Shown one piece after another: positions 12,001-23,200 of a DNA stretch of 64,000 nucleotides. This DNA is from Pelecanus crispus (lineage: Eukaryota; Chordata; Aves; Pelecaniformes; Pelecanidae). Below the pieces are notes generated by a model. The model did not search any database and had not been told where the DNA came from. It saw only the letters and a list, made by a program, of their open reading frames with translations. Where the stretch lies: assembly GCF_030463565.1 (NCBI RefSeq), contig NC_134649.1, positions 37,411,044 through 37,475,043 on the forward strand. Reading direction: 5' to 3'. Positions within the stretch are counted from its first letter, which is position 1. Each line of letters begins with the position of its first letter. The position numbers and the translations under genes were made by a program.

Positions 12001-14284
12001 CATCACCCAGGCGGGACATCCCCGGCCCCACTCCCAGCACCTTTCCAGCACTTTCCATTCAAACCCACTTTTCCTAGCTCCCTCCAGCAGCGCCCACTGA
12101 AATTCCGCCTCCCATGAGGTGTTTGGCAGTGGGCTGGAGTGTCAAAGGGTTTTTTTTAGTAAATATGGCTGGCAGGAAGCATTAAATAACTAACTAAGGT
12201 GGCTGTTGTCTGGCCTGGAGGGGGATTGTTTGTTGCTTTTTAAGCAAAAGCAATGGATTAAACACCTTGTTGTCAGGCAAGAGGAACTTGGCGAGAGGCT
12301 CACCATTAAGCTCGTTTTCCGTAGGAATTCTGGGATAAGTAGATTGGAGAGTAAGAAAAAAGTGTAAGGTAACGCTAAGGCCTTTTTTTTTGTTGCCAAA
12401 AGAATAAAAGAAGGTTGAATAGCACAGTCATGGCTGAGGTGGGCTCCTGGCCATGGATAGCCGGACTGGGGGAGAAATTTGGGTTTGCATCATAAAAGAC
12501 GAAAACACAGTTGATGAAATACATGTTACTTAAGCTTGGTTGCGACAGCCAGACGTGCTTAGGAAGGAGCTCGCGCCAGGGCCAGGCTGCGCAGGGCACG
12601 TCGGGACGGCGGGGGCACGCTCCTGGCCACCTGCCATGCACGGGCGCTCTCGGGCGCGCTTACCCCTGTGCAGGGCGTGGGTGCCCCCAGCAGCTCTCCT
12701 CTGCTCTCCCTGCAGATCCTCCAGGGCCTTGTTGACGTTCGCATCCCACACAACGATTTTTATCGGAAATGTAAGTGCGCGGCAGCAGCCCCTCTAGCCA
12801 GGCTTTCCAGCCAGACCCCTGGCGCATGGGGATGGGCTGTCCCCAGCCCCCATGTCCCCTGCACTCCGCCTGGCCCCAGCACCCCCCTGCTGCCTTGCTG
12901 AGGGTGGGAGGGGGCAATGTGATTAACAGATTTGGGGGTGCACCTCGGTCGCTGGTAGCAACCCACTGCCACCCCCACAGGCGATGGGGTCGCTGCTTCA
13001 CCCTCGCCCTCCCAGCTGGGTTAATTAGTACTGACACCTATGAAGAGACGGGCTCGGAGGAGGATCTCTCCGTAGCGGGGCTTGGTGGCATTGCAAGGAC
13101 AGCCCGTCGGGGCTCTCCCCGTCACCCCTACCTGGGGTTTGCCACTGAGGGGACGCTGGCAGGGCTGGCCCGCAGGGACCCCTGTGAGGAGGGAAGGCAA
13201 AGCATTCCTCTCGCGTAGGACTGACTCTCCTCTTGCCCCCACTAGTGTTTTTTGAAATCGTGAATGAAAAGTCCAGGCATTCTCTCCATGAGAACATGAG
13301 CAAGATCAAAGCGCCGACGCAGGTCATCTGGGGAAAGCAGGACCAGGTACACGGCCCCCCTCCGCCTCCCCCCGTGGGACCGTGCCTCCATCTCTGCCCA
13401 CGTCCACCCGCAGGGACACCGGCACGGGCTGTGGTGCTGAGCTGTGCGCTGCTCTGCAGCGAGCTGGCACACGTGTGTCCCCGTCCCTGGTGGGTTTGGA
13501 CACGGGGGCTCAGCAGGGTGATGCGTGGAAAGCTGCCAGCCAGCGCGGGGCTGGAGGGAGGAGGGGGGAGAGCCGGGGCCAGGGGGGGCAGATGCCAGCG
13601 CCGCGGCAGGCGTGGGCTGGGAAGAGGAATAAAGTGCCAGCAAAGAGAGTTGTCCTGGCAACTGGGGAGAAATGTGCTGTCCGTGGGCAGGCAGCAAGGC
13701 AAAAGCATGGGGCTTCCGTCTTTTGGTCTGTGTTTCCGTGTAGGGATGGTTACGGAGGGAGGAACCGGGGGGGCGAGGGGAAGGAGGCAAGCTGTAGGCA
13801 TGCAAAGGGCTGTGCGAATGCAAAGGTGCAAATGTTTGCTTGCAATGACCCTTTTGCACTGAGCTGGCAGCCAAAAAGCATCCAGGAGAGTTCACTGCCG
13901 CATACTGAGACCAGCACCATGCAGGCTCCCTGCCCTGTTCCCAGGCGTGGGTACCATGGGACGGGGCTGCCATCACAGGGACCGTGTCCGCATCCCTGCT
14001 CAGCATCTTACTTGGATTTGCAAAAGCAGCTCCAACAGGGTTTCTACGGTGGCCAGCAAAACCTAGCTCTACCCGTGGGAGTGACTGTTTTTTCCCCTGC
14101 CATCCAGGTCCTGGACGTTTCTGGCGCCAGTGTTTTAGCGAGCGCTATCCCAGACTGCCACACGTACATCCTAGAGAACTGCGGGCACTCAGTGGTGGTG
14201 GAGCGGCCCCGCAAGACGGCCAACCTCATCCTGGAGTTCCTGGCGCTGCTGCACAGCGCGGACAGCAACAAGAAGCAGGCATGA
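5896..14284 (+). CDS. ABHD6: Monoacylglycerol lipase ABHD6, complete, eight coding exons
   Basis: ABHD6 is a membrane-anchored serine hydrolase that cleaves monoacylglycerols such as 2-arachidonoylglycerol and also bis(monoacylglycero)phosphate and lysophospholipids. The coding parts are 5896-6014, 9399-9555, 9971-10084, 10314-10446, 11720-11877, 12716-12770, 13246-13346 and 14108-14284. They join in frame to 337 residues, equal to human ABHD6. Residues 9-29 form one hydrophobic signal-anchor helix. The alpha/beta-hydrolase fold follows, with the HGF oxyanion motif at 78-80, the nucleophile elbow GTSMGG with Ser148 (codon 10365-10367), Asp278 (13341-13343) and His306 (14186-14188), all matching the family triad. 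The start is secure: the ATG has A at -3 and G at +4, and an in-frame TGA lies at 5872-5874. All introns are GT-AG. No frameshift or missing residue is seen. The family identity is based on recalled human sequence. Confidence 0.97.
6015..9398 (+). other. ABHD6: ABHD6 intron 2
   Basis: A 3.4-kb intron with no recognised exon, RNA gene or retroelement. Open frames in it are short and compositionally random. Confidence 0.8.
9399..9555 (+). CDS. ABHD6: ABHD6 exon 3: residues 40-92
   Basis: The acceptor is TTTCCAG (ending 9398) and the donor is CAAG|GTGGGA at 9555/9556. The 157 bases complete Trp40 and end in phase 0. It holds the first beta strands of the hydrolase fold and the oxyanion-hole HGF (78-80) followed by the SAHKDMW stretch typical of ABHD6. 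Confidence 0.96.
9971..10084 (+). CDS. ABHD6: ABHD6 exon 4: residues 93-130
   Basis: The acceptor is TTTCTGCAG (ending 9970) and the donor is CCAG|GTAATG at 10084/10085. The exon is exactly 38 codons, phase 0 at both ends, and contains the VDMPGHEGTTRS strand-turn segment conserved in ABHD6. Confidence 0.96.
10314..10446 (+). CDS. ABHD6: ABHD6 exon 5: nucleophile elbow, residues 131-174
   Basis: The acceptor is CCTGCCAG (ending 10313) and the donor is TGCAG|GTGGGC at 10446/10447. It encodes GTSMGG with catalytic Ser148 and ends with one base of Gly175. Read-through at the donor quickly loses similarity, which supports the exon end. Confidence 0.96.
10447..11719 (+). other. ABHD6: ABHD6 intron 5
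   Basis: A 1.27-kb intron bounded by GTGGGC and GACCCAG. No embedded feature is recognised. The other ABHD6 introns (9556-9970, 10085-10313, 11878-12715, 12771-13245, 13347-14107) are shorter and equally empty. Confidence 0.8.
11720..11877 (+). CDS. ABHD6: ABHD6 exon 6: cap/lid region, residues 175-227
   Basis: The acceptor is GACCCAG (ending 11719) and the donor is CAGCAG|GTGAGA at 11877/11878. With the carried-over base it gives 53 codons ending in phase 0. It encodes the helical lid segment, including IPLIPSTPEEM and the CSYVRFKVPQQ motif. Confidence 0.96.
12716..12770 (+). CDS. ABHD6: ABHD6 exon 7: short exon, residues 228-245
   Basis: The acceptor is TCCCTGCAG (ending 12715) and the donor is AAAT|GTAAGT at 12770/12771. 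It is only 55 bases long and encodes ILQGLVDVRIPHNDFYRK plus one base of Leu246. Its phase matches exon 8 exactly, so the short size is real. Confidence 0.95.
13246..13346 (+). CDS. ABHD6: ABHD6 exon 8: catalytic Asp, residues 246-279
   Basis: The acceptor is CCCACTAG (ending 13245) and the donor is GACCAG|GTACAC at 13346/13347. It completes Leu246 and encodes the IWGKQDQ strand with catalytic Asp278, ending in phase 0. Confidence 0.95.
14108..14284 (+). CDS. ABHD6: ABHD6 exon 9 coding part: catalytic His, residues 280-337
   Basis: The acceptor is GCCATCCAG (ending 14107). The exon encodes VLDVSGASVLAS, then ENCGHSVVVERPRK with catalytic His306, and ends at TGA 14282-14284. The exon continues into the 3' UTR. 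Confidence 0.96.
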   Translation, partial: VLDVSGASVLASAIPDCHTYILENCGHSVVVERPRKTANLILEFLALLHSADSNKKQA

Positions 14285-15734
14285 GCGTGGCGGGGAGCCG
14301 AGCACCCACACTGGGTCTTTTAAATTGTAAAGTACTGCAGCTTTGATAAGTTCTCAGGGATCTTGTATGAATTGGGGTGAATGTGCCAAAGTCCCTGAGG
14401 AAGGCAGAATCACTGATACCTAAACCTATAGCACCGCCAGCACAGCGACCTAGGGGTCATTGAGCAACCTCCATAGATACAGGAACGGAAGCAGAATGTC
14501 TCCCTTTTCTACTTAAAGATAAAGTAGGAACGAGCTGAAATCACCAAGCGCTAGCCATGCAGTGTGTTGAAGCTCCTTACACATCCGCCCATCTTATCCG
14601 AGTTACTGGCACATAGTTGTGTTAATGACATTTACCTAAACTATATAAGAAATGTAGGAAGGAGGAAGTGTCATGGACTGAGACTTACAATATTTCTACT
14701 ACTTAGAGTCTGTCACCTTGCATGCTGCCGTGCTGTGAGAGAATCCCAGTGCTCCAGGTGTCTGCTCAAGTGCTCTTTGTGTAGCTCCTTAACTCGTGAT
14801 TTATGCAGAAAACAAGAGAAAACTTTGTGCGTGGAAGTCCAATGACTGTATGTGCAAAAATGTTTACACTTTGAGTGGGTTTTTTTAAATCCCCGAACAG
14901 CTCCTGTGTGTATGTAATGCCTTAACTTTGCCCAGGGTACGGCGCCTGCGCGCAGCCCGCCTCACCCAGGGGATGGTTCCCCCTGAGGGTGAACATAGCA
15001 AGTGAAAACTCGGGGTGCAGGCAGCAGCTGTGCCACCGTCGTGTGAACCGGAGGGACAGAAACCGCCCAGAGCGATGTGGTCCCCGAGCCCGAGTCAGCA
15101 ATAAGCCCGTGGGCAGGGTGCGAATCAGCAAACTCGGGTGAACTCTTGTCTCAGCTCTTCTATCACATCGTGCTGCTGAACTCGTTGATGTAAATAACAA
15201 CTTTCTTAATGAATTCCGTGAATTCTGTGAATGCCGACGTCACCAAAACCAGGCGTGAGGGGCGGGTTGCGTATGCGAATAGCGCAGGGGTACGGGCTCC
15301 TGGGCTCGCTGGGCGGCGAGGAGGGGGACAGCTCGCCTGCGAGGTGCTGGGTGGTGGCGTGGAAACATACGGTGTGCTTGCGTGTCCTCTTGACGGTTTA
15401 TAATTCCTGAAGGGCAATGCAGACAAGCTATGCCTTGCAGCCTGCAAGGTGATGTGTGGGGACGGATCCTGCACCTCCCTGGGGCGCGGTTCCTTGCTGC
15501 GTGTCCCAGGGGGAGAGACCTGGTCCTGGTCTCAGCAGGACCATGGCTGCTGGCGGGCAAGGCAGTGCGTGGTGCTCTGGAAGGCAAAGCAGCAGGCGGC
15601 CGTCACCCCTCGGTCACCCCCAGCCCTCCTCGGGGGTTGACACGGGGTGCTGCTAGAGCCCCCCCGCAGACCAGGTACGCACGCTTGCGGGGCTGACAGC
15701 CATCTTCTTGCTATCTTTCCAAGGTACCCCAATC

Positions 15735-15742
15735 TGTACATA
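15735..15742 (+). promoter_or_regulatory. Pumilio-type response element in ABHD6 3' UTR
   Basis: TGTACATA matches the TGTANATA consensus bound by vertebrate PUM1/PUM2. It is in the predicted 3' UTR on the transcribed strand, in an AT-rich stretch near the poly(A) signals, where such sites usually work. An 8-mer can occur by chance. Confidence 0.35.
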
Positions 15743-15868
15743 TATGTGAAACTCCCCATCAGCTTCTCTGCTCTTTTTAAGAGAAGAAACATTGTTCTTT
15801 TAGAAAATTAGAAATTTGCTGTTAACGGCTTGGTTATTGTTTCTACTACAGGAGTTGATTAAAAAAAA

Positions 15869-15981
15869 AATAAATTGCTGATAGTTTTACGTGGTAAAAG
15901 CTAGAAGAAGTTGTTGGGTATCTGTATGGTTTCTCATATGCCACAGATTGCTGTATGCAAAGGATTTATATGGCTATTAAA
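15869..15981 (+). terminator. ABHD6: Poly(A) signals of ABHD6 (AATAAA and ATTAAA)
   Basis: AATAAA is at 15869-15874, immediately after an A-run. ATTAAA is at 15976-15981. Both are on the gene strand, at a plausible distance from the stop codon, before the sequence turns GC-rich and non-coding. Confidence 0.55.
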
Positions 15982-16774
15982 ATCTAGTGATTTAAGGAGT
16001 CCGCCGTGCAATGATTATTTTTTCCTTTGGGGATGAAGGGGGCTGTGGTGTGGGATGGTGCATGGCATGGGGGACTTGCTCTGCTTCTTCTTTCCTCCCC
16101 ACATTTCTGAGAAATGCAGGTTTTGCCTCAAGGAATACTTAATGTCAAGAGAGATTGTGAAGACCAGGAAGACTCAAGTCTCATGTCTTCAAAGACAACA
16201 GGAGTTTTGCTTTTTTTCTTTTTATTAAGAAGACGTGGCCTTGAACACTCAAGAAGCAAAATAAAACCCCAAGGGGCAGGGTAGTTAGGTTTTAAGCACG
16301 AAGATTCCCCTTAAAAATCTTGAAAGTGTGTTAAATACCAACTTCAGCTGCAATACAAGTCTTACTGAATTCATGCAGTGTGCTGGGAATACCATTACAT
16401 CACTACCCAGGCAAAAGTATTTGCATTTCTGCGTTTCCCAGGAGGCTGCTTCGTGTGACAGAGGAGCTGCAGAGAAGGCTGGGGAGCACCCTCCTGGCAC
16501 CTTGTCCCCCTGCCCGGGCCCTGCTGCAGCACCCTGGCTGCGCTGCAATGCACAGGCCGAGGCGATGGGGGCTGCAGGAAACCTATTAATTACTGCAGCG
16601 CAGGGGGCCTCTGGCCAGGGGCTGGGGCACCTCAGGGGGTCTGCATCATGCGTTGCAGCCTTTCAATTTAATAAAAATCCCAGGTCTATTTGGGGGGTGG
16701 GGTCTGGGTGCTGGTCCTGTTCGCCCCAGCTGCGTGGCTGAGGGAGGCTGCTGCTTGCTCCTGCATGCCCCAGC

Positions 16775-16818
16775 TGTGCCCGTGCCTGTGCCCGTGCCTG
16801 TGCCCGTGCCTGTGCCCC
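16775..16818. repeat. 12-bp tandem repeat, three and a half copies
   Basis: TGTGCCCGTGCC is repeated exactly at 16775-16786, 16787-16798 and 16799-16810, followed by a partial copy. It is a small minisatellite. The minus-strand open frames through it give artificial Gly-Thr, Ala-Gln or His-Arg-His-Gly repeats. Confidence 0.95.
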
Positions 16819-18919
16819 AGCCAGCCCCATAGCAGCAGCTGAGCCCACTGAGGAGAGGCAGGGAGGGAAGCTGCCTGCACCTGGAAGCACACCTGACAGC
16901 ACACCCAATAACACCGGTCACTATTCCCACTAACCCTCATTTCCAGCTGGGAGCCATAAAAGCCTCACACCACAACCCTGTGGCCCTGGCTGCAGGGCAA
17001 GGGCTGCTCCCGCATTTTCAGCTGCTGCCCCCTTGGCACTGACCCCCCTGTGAGCCCCAGCCATCCCCCAGGTAAGGCTGCATCCCTGGGATGCACATGG
17101 GGCTTGGGAAGGGGCAGAGGGCTGGGGGAACCATGGGGAAACCAGTGGATCCCAGTCACAGTGAGCCTGGGCACTGGAAACCTGCACATGAGTGTCCTGG
17201 TGTGGCAGGAGGGAGAGAGTTTGCCTTTTGGTTTGTTGCCCAGTGTTTAAGTGTTTCTTTCCTTGTAATTATGTGGATAAACCAGGTCTGTGCTGGGTGC
17301 GGGCTGGGTGGCAAGGCACAGGCCAGTGGAGGCTTCTATAAAAGCTAAGTAACGAGTCAGTACTTGATTGTTATGGGTCTTGCTAGGGCTGATTCACTGT
17401 ATCCTGAAAAGAGGCTGCAAAACACAGCAGGGCTGGCTTGCTAATAAGCCTAATGATGCCTCTGAGCGAGCTGTTTTGCTGCCGAGCATCCAGGTCCACG
17501 GTGGTGCCCATCGCCCTGCTCCCGGGGTGTCGGTGGGAGCAGGAGGGGCAGAGCTGGTGGCAGCTGCTCCCAGGCACTTGGTACGTGCCCAGCTGCTGCT
17601 GAAGGGGGAAACGTCGTGCCCCTGAAACGTGGGCAGCCAGGGAAACCTGGGCTGGGTCCTGCTCAGCACAGCTGCAGCCAGATGTTTGCTTGTAGCGGGG
17701 AAGCATCTTTCTCCCTTTTTTCCAGCAAAGGAGAATAACAGCATCCGCTGCCTTGCGGGCAGGTTTCACCAGCGCAGCCCTGACAGGCGGAGCGATGCTC
17801 AGGGTGTCTGGCACCATGGTTTGGGTGCGGGTGCCCCCCACCCCAGCAGCCTGTCACCTGGGCTGAACCTGCCCCTGACTCAATGTGTTTCACAATCCTC
17901 TCGGACACAAACCATGTTTTTCCCATGGAAGCCTGGCTGGAGCATCCTGGGGCACGGCCCCTCTCACCCGTGTCATGGAGGCACGCGTTCCCCGCTAGGC
18001 CTGCAGCTGCCCTGTGGCATGGCAAGGGTCCCCTGCCTGGACCCTCCAGCTGATACTTATGGTGAATGCAAGGAAAACATATAGGACCTGGTGGGGGCCG
18101 TTGGGTTTGGTGGTTTTTCACTCTTGGAGGCCCTTTTCCAAACACCAGCCTCTTGGCGGCGGTTTGGGATCATTCATTGAGTATTTGCTGGGCGCCCAGT
18201 ACTCCAGGGCTTCTCCCTGCCATTCCCTGCCCGACAGCGCTGCCTGCTGCCTCCTGCCCGCAGTATGCAACGCAGAGCGAGCCGTGATTTTCCTATTCTA
18301 ACAGGAAAAACTTTGTCTTCAGTCATCTCAACAGGCTCACAGCTTTTCTCTTTTTTTTTTTTTTTTTATGCCCAGGAAATATGTGTGAACAGGGTGCTCT
18401 GACAAGGGCTTTGGCTGTTGCCTGAAGCCAGGTGCCCATCAGAGATGGTGGCATCGCACCGCTTTCTGAACCCCACACTCTTCCCCAGAAACCCCTATTT
18501 CACTCTGGAGAGCAGGACCTGTGCACAGCCTTGCTGTGCTACTCTTCTGATTTTATTTGGTTTTTTTCTTGTGTTCTGGTAAAAGCCGGATGGGAGCGTT
18601 GGGTGAGGCGGCAGGTTTCCAGTAAAGGGCATGGGGATTTGTGCTTCTCCCCTGGGTCTGCAGGGCATTCCCTTGGTCTGGGCTCTGGACTGCCTTGGTG
18701 TAGGCAACCCGCATTCCTCAGGCGGACAACACCAAGTCCTTGCAAGGCACAGACAAATGCAGCTGCAGGGGAGGCTTCACGCAGGTTTGCTTTGGCCTCT
18801 GCCTTGGCCACCCAAGCGTTGAGGAAGCCCAGGAGAACTCAGGCACCAGGTCAGAGTCCGTGCCTGTGCCCTGAAGGAGCAGCCTGTGCTGCTCCACAGC
18901 CATTTCTTGGGATAGTAGT

Positions 18920-19330
18920 AATGTACAACTGGGAGAAACCTTGCGAGATCATCCAGGCCATCCCTAGATCGACTCCTGCATCAGTCCCGAATGACCCCAC
19001 TGGTCTTGGACATCCCACCACAGCTCCCCGGGAGCTGCTGGGCTCACAGGGCATCCTAATGAGTAGCCCAAATCTCTGCTGAAATTTAAGCTTATTACTT
19101 CTTCTATCTCCATTGGATGCTGCGAGCATGTTCATAACTCCCTGTAGCACCTTCTTGTGTGTTCACAGACTCACTGTGTCCACAATAAGATCCTGCAGGC
19201 TCTACCAGCTGCTCCTGCTGTACCTGGAAGGGTAATGCAGGCAGCTGGGCACAAACCCCAGCCTTGGGCTTTGCTGGCTTCAAACACTGGGTGTCTTGCT
19301 TCATGAGTGTCTGAAGAGCAAACATCCCAG
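18920..19330 (-). mobile_element. Old, diverged CR1/L3-like LINE fragment, antisense
   Basis: The segment at 18931-18960 resembles the antisense CR1 3' region (GGAGAAACCTT then GAGATCATCCAGGCCA). The part from about 19081 resembles the next antisense L3/CR1 block, with a TTAAGC-TTATTACTTCTT core and CATAACTCCCTGTAGCACC. The terminal ATTCTATG repeats are not visible and divergence is high, so this is an ancient copy. The similarity is from memory of the repeat families; boundaries are approximate. Confidence 0.5.
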
Positions 19331-20168
19331 TCAGCTTGGTTTTAAAATAAATAGTAACAATAACACCCCCTCCCGAATGATGTTGCTCAGGCTGTGATTC
19401 ACCCTTTCCTGCACTCTTGCTCTCTAGCCTGCCTTTGCACAACTGATTATTCATACCTAAGAGCAGAATCCTGCAGTGGTCTTTCCAGAATTACATCCTT
19501 CTTTCATTTCCCCCTTTTTTTTGCCTATTTGCCAAATTCACCCGTGTCCTACCTGAACTCTCCAGTGCATCCCCTTGGGGTGGTCTCAGCTGTGTATTCA
19601 TTAAGCACCCTGTCCCCATTCTCCAGCTCAATTAGTGAGCTACTTATTGAGCTGTGGAAAACTGTATCTCCTTCCACTGCCACAGGGAACCACCGGTAAT
19701 GAGTAAGAACAGTTTTGCCACATGTTTTGCAGCCACCTTGCAGGCTGGGTTAATCTCAAATTTCCTTATTCTTTCATTGGAAATGACACCAGCTCACTTG
19801 CCAAAAACCCAATTAAAGAAATACAGTCCCTACTGCTCTCTCTTTGCCCTGCAGGCCTGTTACCCTATTGCAAAAGAAAATTGATTTGGAGCAACATGAA
19901 TAATTCTCATTATCTACCACCCTGCTGTTTTCTAGGTGCTTTGCGTCCCCTTTCCCAAGCTGTTCTGGGACACCATGGGGGCTGCCTCCAGGTCTGATGC
20001 CTGGAACAGCCACCTGCCTTTGGGGAAATAACCCTTGGCGGTGTTTGGGAAGTTGGGAAATATTTGGAGTCCTGGCTTTGACCCTGTAGGCAGGAGAGAG
20101 GTCACTGGCCTGTTTGGAGAGCCAAGTGAAGGTTGTCCTTTGGAGGACAAGTGGGGCTGTTTGGGGCC

Positions 20169-20224
20169 ATGGGTGTCGAGGATGGGCACCCCACGGGCAC
20201 TTTGGAGGGGTCCTCGACACCCAT
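20169..20224. repeat. 14-bp perfect inverted repeat, 28-nt spacer
   Basis: ATGGGTGTCGAGGA at 20169-20182 is exactly complementary to TCCTCGACACCCAT at 20211-20224. It could form a stem-loop in RNA. No promoter, terminator or gene lies next to it. Confidence 0.85.
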
Positions 20225-23200
20225 CCTCAACACTTATGGCATCCCCACTTTCAACACCCCAGGTCCCCGGCACTTGTGGCGAGGTGGCACCAGGTGGCAG
20301 CAAGTGACCAGCATGGGAAGATGCTGCAGCACCCTGGGGGAGCAGAGGGGAGCCCTAATGCTGCACCCCCCCCACTCCAGCCTGCACCCAGCACAGCCCA
20401 GCATCCCACTGGGGTCCTGCCCCTTTCTTTGGACTGATGCCCAGGCAGGTTCCGGCTGCTCTCTCCCAGGGAGCTGGGTGCACCATGCATCCCCAACCCA
20501 TATGTCACCCATCCAGGGGCAAAGCCCAGCATTCCTGTCTCGTGTTCAGAGCTGGGTGCTCTCGGGGTCAAATTCTCTCCTTCCATAAGATGTCCAGACT
20601 TTCAAGTTTACGGGCAAGTCACCCCTGAAAGGGGTTAAATCATTAACTTGTTTTGCAAAAGCCTTGATTTGGCCTGCTGCAACTGAAAGCAAACCCCTCC
20701 ATGTTCCTGGGGATGCTGTCACCAGCTGACGAAGACCTCTTCTGAGCTCTGGCTCAGAGGGGGGTTGATGTGAGGGATGTGAAAGGAGAAAACTGGTGGT
20801 TGCACCACTGCCAGGAGCAGTGTTGGTGCATGCACCACATTCCCTGGGGGGGGCTGGAGGAGACAGGGGCAATGCATGCAGGATCAAGTCCCCTGTGCCC
20901 CTGGAGACGTGATGTCAGGCCTCCCATCCTGTGCAGCTCAGGAGACTCCATGCAGCAGCATCCTCTCCCCTGTGCATCTCTACTCAGCGCCCGCTCCCCT
21001 GCCAGCATTTCCCAGCCATGCAACCAGAGCACCGTGGCCAGGAGGGCTCCTGCAAATCCTCCGGCAGTGCTTGAGAGCTACAGACCTGGATTTGGCTAGT
21101 GGGAGACACCTGGCCATGGGCTCCCTGGAAATATTATCTGTCTCACTGCCTGACTTTGGGTTTAGCTACGTGTGAAGCCCGAGCAGGCAGCTCTGGGTGG
21201 AGGCTAGCGTGGCGCCGGCACAGAGCAAATGGAATCAACAGCCTCTTCCTGTTGTGCAACTGCTGCGCAGCCCACGTAGAGAATTTTTGGGAGATTTGTC
21301 AGGGCTTTTGTGTTTCCAGATAATATTTATTTGCTTGTTTCGGGTCTCGCTTTCACAAGCGAGGGATTTAAATAGCACAGGCTGAGAGGGGGCACGAACC
21401 TTGGCTGGTCTTCCCTGAAGCACCGTGACCTGCCCCAGAGGCTTCCCGTGCCCACCCCACCATGTCCCCCAGCAGCCCTTGCCAACCCAGCCCCAGCTTC
21501 CCCTGAGCACAGCTCCCCGGTCCCGCTGGCTCTGGAGCTGGGATTCTGGCACAAATGTTATTTACGGTTTCGCCTGGCAGCCCGCACGTGTTCCTGCCCT
21601 TATATAATAGTTCAGCCTGGGGTACGAGCCTGCTCATCCATCCCCTGCCCATGCGGGGGGCCCTGGGCTGCGGGTACCCACACCCCCACCCCAGACCTTG
21701 TCCTGGAGGCAAGGGATGGCTGAGCTCATCCCACGGGTGTGCAGGGCCCCGGGTGAGCTCTGCCTGTGGGGATTTGGGCTCCTGGCTGGGCAGGGCTGAG
21801 ATGTGAGCTCCTCTCTGCTCCAAAAACTGCCATTTTGCCACCTTCCTGCTCCCCAGTTCAGCTTAGTCCTCTGATCCTGGGGTGCAGCTGGGGGCGGGAG
21901 TAAGGCGCAGAGCTGCATACTTTAACCAGCGTCTTCTAGCAAGACCCATATTTACTTGACTGCAGGCATTTTGGCTGTGTGTACCCCTGACCTCGCTGCG
22001 TTTCTGCTTGCGGTTCCCGGAGCAGGCACAGGGGTGCAGGGTGGCGGGGCTGTGGGCAGCGTGTGCCCAGGCATGCGTGGGGGGCAGGAGAGCTGGCTGC
22101 CCTGGGCATGGCACTTCCCAGGGCAAAGCCGCCCATGATGCATGGTGGGGAAAGGCAGGGAAAAGTTGCAAAAGCCAGGGCAGGGGCCAGAGCATGAGGT
22201 GTGCAGCTGACACGCGCCGTCTGTGGTTCAGGGGGTGTTGGGGCACAGGCAGAATTTAGGAAAACAAGCACAGGAGCGACACTAACACTGCCAGGAGCCC
22301 AGTGCCACCGGCATCCTGGCCATTGCGGGATGAAGCACTGCTGCTTGTGCTGCCGTTGGCACATGTGCTGTCCCCAGGGAGGGGTGCTGTCGGCAGCAGG
22401 GTGCAGGGCAGCCCTCTCCCCATCTTCATGTGCTGGGCACCCAGAGCTGGTGGCATAAGCACCAGCCAAGAGCTGCCCACGCACGGCTGGCAGCAGGGTC
22501 TGTGCTATGGGGTGGGCATTCTCCTCAGCCTCTTGCTTTTGGGTGGGCAATGTGGGGAAGGATTGCTCTCCTCCCACTGCCTCCAGCCCCCCTGCCACAC
22601 CAATGGTTCACCAGCGAAAGGCAGTCAGGTCATGAAAGGTGTCCAGGGTTGGGGTGGGAGGCAGTGGGTCAGATGAGGCAGAGAGCAGCCACCTGAAAAA
22701 AATCCCTGTTTTTTCAGACTGTTATTTTAGCTCATCCCCATGGCCCCCAGGAGCTAGGTGACCGTGCCCTCGCACTGGGCACATTAGAAACCGAACACTT
22801 GACTTCACCGCAGCCTTAGGACGCTGCTCTTGGTGGGTTTGCCTTTAATTGAGCGAGCAAGGCGCCTGCCAAAAGAGCAGCTTGGGGTCGGCTCCAGCTT
22901 TCCCGGGTGCGATCCCATGCCAGGCACAGGTGGAGGGAGGCCGACACCTCGCCCTGCTGACCAAAGGAGGCTGGCGTGCGAAAGGCCACCGAGGGCTGGC
23001 AGGCAGCGTGCCCAGGCAGCACCCTCCTGCCCACTCTGATCTGCACAGGCAGGACCGCATATTTAAAACCACATGTGTCAGCACCGGGGTTGTGGGTTGC
23101 TCCTGTAACCTGGAAGGTGTTGGCTGCACCAGTGGGTTCAGCCAAGTCATTCACATTGCTCCAAGAAACTGAGGGATCCCTGGGAAAGGGGGCAAAGCCA

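Larger units (their letters stand above)
14285..16000 (+). other. ABHD6: ABHD6 3' untranslated region (3' end approximate)
   Basis: The sequence following the ABHD6 stop has no coding potential. It is moderately AT-rich to about 14.9 kb, GC-rich to about 15.7 kb, then AT-rich. AATAAA lies at 15869-15874 and ATTAAA at 15976-15981. A G/T-rich stretch from about 16040 could be the downstream cleavage element for the second signal. The end is therefore put near 16.0 kb. A further AATAAA near 16260 cannot be excluded. Confidence 0.6.

Noticed and set aside
13242-14006. A 254-codon minus-strand frame and 200-300-codon plus-strand frames over ABHD6 exons 8-9
   Set aside because: They are shadows of GC-rich intron and exon sequence. 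The ABHD6 exons themselves are in the frame that matches the family, with proper splice sites.
15735-15742. A strong claim of Pumilio control of ABHD6
   Set aside because: The 8-mer fits, but one match in a long 3' UTR is expected by chance. It is kept only as a low-confidence site.
21936-22598. A 220-codon minus-strand frame
   Set aside because: Pro/Ala/His/Cys-rich chance frame in GC-rich DNA without similarity or promoter context.
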